From: Clitoria ternatea
Lineage: Eukaryota > Streptophyta > Magnoliopsida > Fabales > Fabaceae
Direction: 5' to 3'
NCBI GenBank assembly: GCA_037962975.1
Contig: CM075669.1
Coordinates: 191,340,501-191,404,500, forward strand
Length of the DNA: 64,000 bases
Below, piece by piece: positions 56,170 through 64,000 of the stretch (within the stretch, counting starts at the first letter, position 1; the number at the start of each line of letters is the position of its first letter). The notes below the pieces were generated by a model. The model worked only from the letters and a program-made list of their open reading frames with translations, ran no database searches and had not been told where the DNA came from. A program made the translations under genes and the position numbers.

Positions 56170-58086
56170 ATGGAAATTAACATGGGGTCAGGTAGTTGTG
56201 GTACAAGTGTAACTGAGTTGAGGAAGCTACTACATGTTAAGGCAAAGAAGGTTGACACAGTTAGTTTACAGCCACTGGGTAAGAAGTTGAATCTGACTCA
56301 AAAGATGGTTTTCGCCAGGAAATATGGAAAGATTTTGAAGTTGTTGGAAGTCAAGGTACAAGTTGAGGTGATCACCCCATTGACTCAGTTTTATAACCCA
56401 CCTCTTCGTTGTTTCACATTTTGGGATTTCCAATTAGCTCTGTCTATTGAGGAATTTGAGCGGATTTTGGGGATGCCTCTAGAAGGACAAATGCCTTACC
56501 GTCATCTGGAGCATCAAGCAAATATCGCTTCCGTTGCCTGTGTCCTAAAAATTGGCCCAGAGGTGTTGAAGGGGGCACAACTAAGTAGAAATCAGACCCC
56601 GGGGTTCGCTCGGGAATACCTTGAGAAACATATGCACTTCCTAGCTGAAAAGGAAGATTGGGATACCTTTATGGACGTTTTGGCTCTTACTATCTATGGT
56701 GTCGTATGACTCCCAAACATAGAAAATTATGTGGACTACGAGGCTATCAACATCTTCCTAGCTCGAAAGCTCAAGTTTGAGAACCCCGTCACTACTATTT
56801 TGGCGAATGTCTACTGCACTATGGAATTCTGCCATACACAAGGCGGGAAAAGGATCATTTGTTGTCTGCCAGCTTTGTATGTATGGCTTACATCACATGT
56901 CTTTAACCAAGTGGTCAAGGTTGAATGCCATGTTTTTGATCTAAAGTTGTGCCAGTTAGCGATAAAGAATGGGCGTGAGTGGGCCAATCATCTGGTGGGG
57001 CTCACGGTTGAAATAGTAAGGTGGTATCCACAATGGTTGAGGGTTGACACCATAATTTACCACTATGGAAGCCACCTGAATGCTCCCCTCATGGGCACTC
57101 AGGGATGCATCAATTACAACCCTATCATCGCCAAGCGCCAATTAGCCTACCCACGACTTGGGGCACCTATTTTCTACTATGTAAAACGAGATTATACCTC
57201 TGCCATTCAGAATATAGCAGAGGCTTGGAAGAAAGTGCACAAGAAAGGAAAAGAGTTAGGGGTCCGAAGCCATGCTGTAAAAGAAGAATACCATCAGTGG
57301 ATCCTAAATAGGGTATCCATAGTCAAGCTTCCGTTCAGGAATCCCTCCTATCTCCCAACAAGTGCGCCTATTCCCCCACCCATCTTTGAAGATGAAGCAA
57401 CAAAAGCTGTGAGAGCCAAGATAGAGGAACTGACTGCAAGAAACAAAAAGCTAGAAGAAGAATTGCTGAAGTCTCAACAAGAATGTGCCCTTCAGAAAAG
57501 GGAGAACCTAGAAAGCAAGTGAACCATCAAGGAGGTAGGGAAGAAGCAGAAAACTGAAAGGGACCATATGAGAAAACAAGAGCAATGCCTCTGAGCGCCC
57601 AACTCGTAACTAAAGATGAAGAGCCGTTAGAGGGATACCATTCTGGCTAATAAGTAGCTTCTGAGGGATATGTTGGCAAAGGCCAAGGAAAATAAGCGAA
57701 ACGCTCTGGTGCAAAAAGAATTACTGTAGTCACAAATTCATAAGGTGGACCGTCAACTCAATGAAGTGGTAAAGGCTTGCCAACGAGAAATAAACGGCGA
57801 GCGTCGACATGCAATGGAAGTAGAGCAAGACTATCGTGAGGCTATACGCACCTTGGAGGCCAAAACAACGCAGCAGGACGAGGTCATTTGTTCATGGATG
57901 GACCGCTTCGCCAACCTGGCATATTTAGCCAACGGGACACTAAAAGACCTCCCACTCCTACTCAAGCAAGCCGCAGGAATGGTTAATCCCCTTACTACCC
58001 GAAAGGAAATTGTAACCTTTTTGAACTATTGTAGGGAAAGGATTTGTAAGATGAGGGCCATGATTGCCCAAGCTAGGAATGGCTGA
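56170..58086 (+). pseudogene. Ogre ORF1 (element D)
   Basis: This is 639 codons in one uninterrupted register, starting MEINMGSGSC, with stops but no frameshift. The N-terminal globular part has CFTFWDFQLALSIEEFERIL, FCHTQGGKRIICCLPALYVW, REWANHLVGLTVEIVRWYPQ and GTQGCINYNPIIAKRQLAYP. From about residue 415 a coiled coil begins (KAVRAKIEELTARNKKLEEE) and runs to the C-terminal segment with QARNG. In-frame stops are TGA at 56707 and 57520, then about five more between 57590 and 57730. Most read as CGA, CAG or CAA changed by one C-to-T step. The protein is of unknown function and specific to Ogre. Confidence 0.88.
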
Positions 58087-58407
58087 TTTATTTTCTCATG
58101 ATGTAACAAACTTAGCAGTTATGTATTTTACGGTACCTCAGGATGAAGGGATCTTTTGTCTCCACAACTATCTCATGTTAATTTCCATTTATCGCGTACT
58201 TAGTACTTTTGAACGTGACGTTCTGAGGAACAGTCGAAGGATAGTCGACAAGTTCCGAATGGCTTCACGCACAAGTTTTATTTACACTCTCTTTATCACT
58301 TTGTTTTATTTACTAAACATATTCTTTCCTTTTAACGAATTTTTGTTTTCCTTTCAAAAGACATTACGGGTAGGCATCCTTACCAGACCCGACTCCAAAA
58401 GAGACTC
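58087..58407 (+). other. Spacer between ORF1 and gag (D) with conserved palindrome
   Basis: This spacer is non-coding. Around gaacgtgacgttc (58211-58223) roughly 100 bp are strongly conserved with C2 (47290-47390), though neither is translated. A T-rich stretch lies at 58300-58350, just before gag. Confidence 0.65.
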
Positions 58408-60327
58408 ATGGCTGAGGTAGAAGTCATGGATGAAGACTTCAGGACTGAGTTCGATCAGCTGAAAGAGCGAGTAGCAGAGTTAGCCAGACTTTTGGAGAAG
58501 AGACACGCAGAAGGAGGCTCTTCTGCAGGTGTTGAGGACGCCCAATAGCAGCCTACCACCCCGCCACATCCCCCTGGTTTTGGCCCGGTGAGGACTCAAC
58601 TCCCTAATCCAATGACACCTCCTCTCACTATTAATATCGGAAGACCTAACCCTGTCGTTGAGTCCCAGCTACCTAATGGCCAGTTTTACGCATAACAACA
58701 TATATTTATCGGCCCTGACGGCAACCCGGTACCTTTTCCACCCTATGGCCTACCACCGGGATATTGTCCCCCGCTCGCTAACCCACACGACACCCACGAC
58801 CAGCAAGCAGAAAACCCTCACGCCTCACACACCGCCCAGCCAAGTATGCCACCACCCCATGACCCACAAACTTATCAAGCCCAAAACACACAAGCCCAGA
58901 TAACGCAGTTGACTTGTAATGCACAAGCCCAGATGGCCCAGCCAACTTACAATGTACAAGCCCAAAATACACAAGCCCAAATAAACCAGCCGGCTTACGC
59001 CGTACAAGTTATGGCCTGACCCTGGGGTCCCTCGCTAAATGCAGGCCCAATGAACCAGCCACACGACTATCCGTATGGGTACACGACCCCCTATACGGCC
59101 AATCCCCAAGACGCGACCCACATGATGAACCCGGTCGCCGGTCATAGCGCGGTCGCAGCTCCCCAAAAGGGAAAGATAGAAATCTTGGAGGAACGTTTAA
59201 GAATTATGGAAGGCGCTGGAGTTTTTGGACTGGTGGACGCTTCTGAGCTATGTCTGGTCACAGACATTGTTCTCCCACCCAAATTCAAAATGCCAGACTT
59301 TGACAAGTATCGGGGAATGACTTGTCCAAAAAACCATCTCACGATGTACTACCGAAAGATGGCATCTTACTCTTCCAACGACCAATTGTTGATCCACTGT
59401 TTCCAAGATAGCTTCACCGGAGCCGCCCTCACGTGGTACACGCACCTTGAGAGAAACCATATTCATTGCTGGAAGGATTTGGCGGATGCCTTCATCAGAC
59501 AATACAAATATAATATGGACATGGCACCCAACAGAGTTCAGTTACAGAACATGGTAAAGAAAGATAGTGAAGCGTTTAAAGAGTATGCCCAACGTTGGCA
59601 AGAGACAGCTGCACAAGTGGACCCCCCCGCTATCAGAAAAAGAGATAGTCGCAATGTTTATCGATACGCTCCCGTCACCCTTCTATGGCAAGATGATTGG
59701 AAGTGTTTCATCTAACTTCTCTAACATTGTGACTATCGGGGAAAGGGTAGAGAGCGGAATACGAACAGGAAAGATCACCCGGGGCCCATCTAGGGCAAAC
59801 ACGACAAGAAAACCGGCACCTGGCGATGGTAGGAGAAGAGATGGAGAAACTAATTCCATCTCTTATGATCAAAGGACGGCTCCGCTGAGACCATTCACCC
59901 CTACCACTGTCCAAGCCCCCAATCCTTATGCACCATACCCGTATGTGGCCGCCACCACTCATAACCCGACATCTTATACTCCCCACTTTCGTCCGCCCAT
60001 GGTGAGAGCGCCAGTGCCATAACCTATGCCGTACCGTCCCCCGCAACAAGCAATTCAGCCACCCAATCTCAATCAGAATGCAAGGAGACCCAACAATGAG
60101 CGTACCCCTGTGCTGTTTGATCCTATCCCAATGACATATGCTGAACTTTTACCGCTTCTCGTTCGAAAGGGTCTGGTGGCTCTTTGCCCCTTGAAGTCGG
60201 TGCAACCCCCTTACCCAAAAGGGTATGATCCTAACGCTCGTTGGCATCAGGGCATTCCACAGAAAATTATGTGGCCCTAAAATATAAGGTAAGAGACTTG
60301 ATTAATGCTGACTGGCTCAACTTTTGA
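58408..60327 (+). pseudogene. Ogre Gag (element D)
   Basis: Starts at ATG 58408 (MAEVEVMDEDF), followed by a coiled coil (LKERVAELARLLEK) and a long Gln/Pro/Tyr-rich region with repeated AQ and QAQNTQAQI phrases. The capsid begins near 59160 (ILEERLRIMEG, MPDFDKYRGMTCPKNHLTMY, ALTWYTHLERNHIHCWKDLA). A run of seven C at 59622-59628 shifts the frame, and reading continues as EKEIVAMFIDTLPSPFYGKM. A TAA at about 60020 and a shift near 60240 follow. The zinc-knuckle region is eroded (GHSTENYVALKY, with its Cys residues lost). TGA at 60325-60327 closes the frame at the same codon as in C2. Confidence 0.87.
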
Positions 60328-61780
60328 GAAGGGGATCCGAATGTGGCCACGAATCCCCTACCCAACCATGGGGGTTCAGGGGTTAACTTCATGGAGAAGG
60401 ATGAGGAGTGCATCAGGAAAGTTACTGATGTGAAGACACCATTAAAGACAATTCATTCCTATTTGCTCAAGCAAGGTTTAGTGGAGGAGCCTTGGACTAA
60501 AGAGCATAACAAGGACCAAACTGCCGAACGCCAAAACTTCTATGAACTTCTTCAAGGGCTCATGGATGGCAACATTGTGCAAGTCTGTAAGCGCCGCGAA
60601 GATAGGGTGAATATGATTCAAGAACAGTCAAGGGTGCCAGTTCCTAGGCCTTTAACAATTTTCTACAACAAGAGCCCTCTGGCGGCTCCTATTTCTATGC
60701 GACCAATCATCACTATTCAAGCACCTATCCCATTTTCGTTTAAGGATTCACGGGTTATCCCATGGAAATACGATGTGGATGTAGTCGTTGCAGGCTCGAC
60801 AGTGAGCAACCCATCGTCATCGTCGGTCACAAACATTGTCGGGGTAGGGGTGTGACCCGAAACGGGAGAGTGTATGCCCCTCTAGAGTAGAAGAAAAATC
60901 AAAACTGTTTGGAAAGCCAAGACAAGTGGAAAAGTAGCTAGTGGCGAAACAAAAGGGGTTGTGACTGATGAAGAAGCCCAAGAGTTCTTAAAGTTTATTC
61001 GCCAAAGCGAATATCAAGTGCTAGACCAGTTAAACCATACTCCAGCTAAAATATCTCTGTTGTCGTTATTGATGAATTCCGAACCACATAGGAAGACACT
61101 AATGAAGGTGTTGAATGAGGCTCATGTCAGCCATGACCTCCCCGTTAATAAGTTTCAGGGAATAGTGGGACATATCGTCATAGATAACCATCTGACTTTC
61201 ATCAACGATGAGATACCATTGGAAGGACTAGGGCACAACAAGGCAAACCCATTACGACCCCTTACGTCAAGGCAGCAGAAGAGGTCCTTGAGACCTTGTT
61301 CCAGGCATTAGAAATTGCAAACGCCACATACATGGGGGAAGAGACCACGATGGTTAGGGCCTGCATGCCAACTGCATCCCTAGCGATGGCGAAAATGATG
61401 CTGCGCGAAGGATATAAGCCTGGGAGGGGGTTAGGACGTGCTTTAAATGGAGAGGTAGAGCCTGTGTGCCTTGTTGAGAATAGAAATAGTTTTGGCTCGG
61501 GGTACCGGCCCAAGGTCGCTGATAGGAAAAGGGTGGAGGAAGAAAAGAGGGAAAGAAGGGCTGCTCGTCTTGCCGGCAGGGAGCCTCATACCGTGAGAGT
61601 CTCTATCTGTGATCTCTACAAAAGCTTTCAGAGTGCCGGATTGATGCCTCCAGACCTAGTGGCCGTTGTTGAAGATAGTTTTGGTGACGGTGCTGATTTC
61701 GTGATTGCTTGCCCGTCGGGCCAAGAACTTTGTAACTGGGAGGCCGTCGAGCTTCCTACGACTTTGAATGTTTCATCAAA
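60328..61780 (+). pseudogene. Ogre protease region of D, catalytic core deleted, with G-patch-like tail
   Basis: The Gag-protease linker is present in 60343-60855 and 60961-61240 (PLPNHGGSGVNF, PWKYDVDVVV, TDEEAQEFLKFIRQSEYQVL, EGLGHNKA). Directly after GHNKA, near 61246, the sequence jumps to the segment equivalent to TPYIEAAEEALETSFQAL of C2. About 387 bp that in C2 carry VDNGSS and the rest of the protease are missing, and the frame is shifted. The tail 61296-61780 is open and contains GYKPGRGLGRALNGEVEP, which resembles a G-patch, then RKRVEEEKRERRAARLAGRE and the last exon residues LPTTLNVSSK at the 5' splice site. Confidence 0.85.
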
Positions 61781-62008
61781 GTAATTTGTTAGTGCCTTAA
61801 TGTCTCATTTGTCCCTCTGCTATGCCTAATGCTTTGGGACTTTTCCATGTAATAAGGGCAAAAAACTTGTTTTATCATTTTCATCAATAAACGCGTATCA
61901 AAATTCAAAAGAACTCTTTTTACCCCCTTATCCTTGCTTCGAATATTTTTCTTTACTTGCTTGTCCCTCCTTTTTTTATTTATTTTGCCATAATACACTA
62001 AATTGCAG
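61781..62008 (+). other. Ogre intron between protease and reverse transcriptase (D), 228 bp
   Basis: The 5' splice site is tcaaa|gtaatttg, and the 3' splice site is a T-rich tract with ataatacactaaattgcag|atctg. Splicing keeps one frame from NVSSK into SENDSLENSE and on to the ATG-containing frame at 62043. Without splicing the gag-pro frame meets TAA at 61782-61784, two bases into the intron. This matches the known Ogre intron. Confidence 0.85.
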
Positions 62009-63167
62009 ATCTGAAAATGATTCTCTTGAGAATAGTGAGGTCATGATCCCGTTGCACGACTTCGATCACTCGGTTGATTATGCCGATGAGGAAGGTGAGG
62101 GAGATTATGAGATACCGCCCAAGCTGACAAGGCTGTTAAAACAGGAAGCCAGAGAAGTCCAACCTTGTCTAGAGATAGTTGAGATTATTAATTTGGGCAA
62201 TGAGGAGGATAAGAAGGAAGTCAAGATCGGCACCTCCCTGAGTAAAGAGCGCAGGGAAGAGTTGATTAGGCTACTAATAGAGTTTCATGACGTCTTTGCT
62301 TGGTCTTATCAAGATATGCCCGGACTCGATACTAGCATTGTCGAGCATAAACTAACCCTAAAGCCCGAGTGCCCTCCGGTGAAGCAGAAGCTACGCTGAA
62401 TGAAGCCAGAGATGCTTCTAAAGATCAAAGACGAGGTTAAGAAACAGTTTGATGCTGGGTTCCTAGCCGTAGCAAAGTACCCTCAGTGGGTGGCAAATAT
62501 CGTCCCCGTCCCAAAGAAGGATGGGAAGGTGCGAATGTGTGTGGACTATCGGGACTTGAATAGGGTCAGCCCTAAAGACGATTTCCCTCTACCACAGATC
62601 GATGTCTTGGTTGATAACACAGCCCAACACTCAATCTTCTCATTCATGGATGGTTTCTCCGGATATAATCAAATTAAAATGGCACCTGAAGATATGGAGA
62701 AGACCATATTTATCACTCTGTGGGGAACATTTTGTTACAAAGTAATGTCTTTCAGGTTGAAAAATGCTGGGGCAACCTATCAGAGAGCAATGGTGACTCT
62801 ATTCCATGATATGATGCATAAGGAGATAGAAGTCTACGTGGATGACATCATTGCCAAGTCTAGAACTGGGAAGGATCACATTGGCGATCTAAGGAAGATT
62901 TTTGAACGTTTAAGAAAGTTCAGGCTCAGATTGAACCCTGCCAAGTGCACGTTCAGCGTAAGGTCGGGCAAGCTGCTAGGGTTTATAGTAAGCAAAAAGG
63001 GAATAGAGGTTGATCCTGACAAAGTCAGAGCGATTCTCGAGATGCCTTCTCCCCGTACAGAAAAAGAAGTACGAGGATTCCTGGGAAGGCTGAATTATAT
63101 TGCCCGATTCACTTCACAATTGACATCGACTTGTGAACCGATCTTCAAGTTACTCCGCAAGAACTAA
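62009..63167 (+). pseudogene. Ogre reverse transcriptase (element D)
   Basis: This second exon opens with an acidic linker (DFDHSVDYADEEGEGD, LRRLLIEFHDVFAWSYQDMP region), then a complete polymerase: PQWVANIVPVPKKDGKVRMC, FSFMDGFSGYNQIKMAPEDM, MSFRLKNAGATYQRAM and catalytic YVDD (about 62836). The connection block RTEKEVRGFLGRLNYIARF leads to RNase H. Only two stops interrupt it, TGA at 62397-62399 and TAA at 63165-63167, both one C-to-T step from Arg and Gln codons seen in C2 or expected there. This is the best-preserved polymerase domain in the window. Confidence 0.92.
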
Positions 63168-63662
63168 CCGGGGCAATGGGACGAGGACTGTCAAGTAGCT
63201 TTTGAGAAGATTAAGCAGTACCTACGAGAATCACCAATCTTGGTACCGCCGACCCTTGGGAGGCCGCTAATCTTATATCTGACTGTATTGAATCAGTCCA
63301 TGGGCTGTGTGTTAGGTCAGCACGATGAAACTGGAAAGAAGGAACATGTTATTTACTACTTAAGCAAGAAGTTTACTGATTGTGAAATAAGGTACTCCAT
63401 TTTAGAACAAACTTGTTGCACGTTAGCATGGGCCGCTAAGCGCCTAAGGCAATACATATTGAGTCACACCACCTGGCTAGTTTCTAAGATGGACCCCGTC
63501 AAGTACATTTTTAAAAAGCCTGCTTTGACTGGAAGGATCGCTCGTTGGCAAGTGCTATTAACTAAGTACGACATAACATATGTCACTCAAAAGGCCATAA
63601 GGGGAAGTGCTCTGGTAGACTACTTAGCGCACCAGCCCATCAGCGACTACCAACCGATATGA
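63168..63662 (+). pseudogene. Ogre first RNase H (element D)
   Basis: In the same register as reverse transcriptase: AFEKIKQYLRESPILVPPTL, LILYLTVLNQSMGCVLGQHD, IYYLSKKFTDCEIRYSILEQ, LAWAAKRLRQYILSH, and the linker YDITYVTQKAIRGSALVDYL. It ends at a TGA (63660-63662) that looks like CGA to TGA, after which the second RNase H continues in the same frame. Confidence 0.9.
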
Positions 63663-64000
63663 TTTGACTTCTCGGATGAGGATATCTTGGCATTATTTAA
63701 TGAAGAAGGCAGTAGTAAAGACAAGTGGATCTTAAGGTTCGATGGGGCTTCTAACGCACTGGGGCATGGAATCGGAGCTGTCCTGATTTCACCAGATAAA
63801 GAGTTTATCCCTGTCTGTGCCAGATTGTGTTTTGATTGTACCAATAACATCGCTGAATATGAGGCATGTTCTTTGGGGATCCAAGCGGCCCTAGATGTGA
63901 AAGTGAGGTCGTTTGAAGTCTACGGGGACTCTGCTTTGGTCATCTACCAATTAAAAGGCGAGTGGGAAACTAAGGATAGCAAGTTGGTTCCCTATCATAC
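63663..64000 (+). pseudogene. Ogre second (archaeal-type) RNase H (element D), window-truncated
   Basis: In frame with the preceding domain: LRFDGASNALGHGIGAVLIS with the first Asp, NNIAEYEACSLGIQAAL with the Glu, and VYGDSALVIYQLKGEWETKD with the second Asp. The window ends before the last acidic motif and the integrase. No stop is seen after 63662 in this part. Confidence 0.9.

Larger units (their letters stand above)
52492..64000 (+). mobile_element. Ogre-type element D (right end outside the window)
   Basis: This is a second Ogre, plus strand: 5' LTR, primer-binding site, leader, ORF1, gag, remnant of protease, intron, reverse transcriptase, RNase H and the start of the second RNase H at the window edge. 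It is clearly related to C but is a separate insertion. Its LTR differs strongly in U3, and it starts exactly where the C2 5' LTR is interrupted. The pentamer ctagt (52487-52491) is the predicted target duplication. Frames are damaged by stops, a C-run frameshift in gag and loss of the protease catalytic core. Confidence 0.92.

Noticed and set aside
1..64000. A host gene, tRNA, rRNA or resistance gene hidden among the repeats
   Set aside because: I looked on both strands between the elements and found no exon-like coding stretch outside transposon proteins and no cloverleaf sequence I could support.

Overview
This is repeat-rich nuclear DNA of a flowering plant, most likely a eudicot. I see no host gene, rRNA, tRNA or CRISPR array. 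Almost every recognisable base belongs to LTR retrotransposons, mainly Ty3/gypsy of the Tat lineage. The diagnostic traits are two successive RNase H domains, antisense or extra ORFs, tandem arrays between pol and the 3' LTR, and, for two elements, the Ogre plan: a long LTR of about 2.6 kb, an ORF1 upstream of gag, and an intron between protease and reverse transcriptase. The species cannot be named from the sequence.

Layout. Family B (Tat-type, 805-bp LTR, minus strand) lies at 1-4145 (copy B1, cut by the window start) and 20031-28515 (copy B2, 3' end missing). Downstream of each is a Copia SIRE/Maximus-like solo LTR (4172-6230, 28542-30599) and about 6.9 kb of AT-rich non-coding DNA (6231-13143, 30600-37446). 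Next come two copies of one Ogre insertion on the minus strand: C1 (13144-20030, with only 3' LTR, tandem array, integrase and part of the second RNase H) and C2 (37447-52491, from 3' LTR to 5' LTR but lacking integrase). A second Ogre, D (plus strand, 52492-64000), sits head to head with C2, apparently inserted in the U3 of the C2 5' LTR. It runs off the window inside its second RNase H.

The organising event is a direct tandem segmental duplication of about 24.4 kb. Position 1 matches 24366 and the match continues to 16823/41123. Copy 2 then carries a 2,844-bp deletion, and the match resumes from 19668/41124 to 20030/41486. At 20030/20031 the RNase H of C1 is fused to the interior of the antisense ORF of B2, which is the duplication junction. 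Sampled lines differ by roughly 1-2.5% between copies, plus indels of 66 bp and 2,844 bp. The two LTRs of C2 differ more (about 5% over the stretch I compared), so C inserted before the duplication.

All elements are decayed. Most premature stops look like C-to-T changes on the coding strand (CGA to TGA, CAG to TAG, CAA to TAA), as expected of long-methylated plant transposons. The most informative points are the in-frame Ogre intron seen in both C2 and D, the 387-bp protease deletion in D, the chimeric ORFs at the duplication junction and at the C2 deletion, and a conserved palindrome between ORF1 and gag. I found no evidence of a non-transposon biological system.
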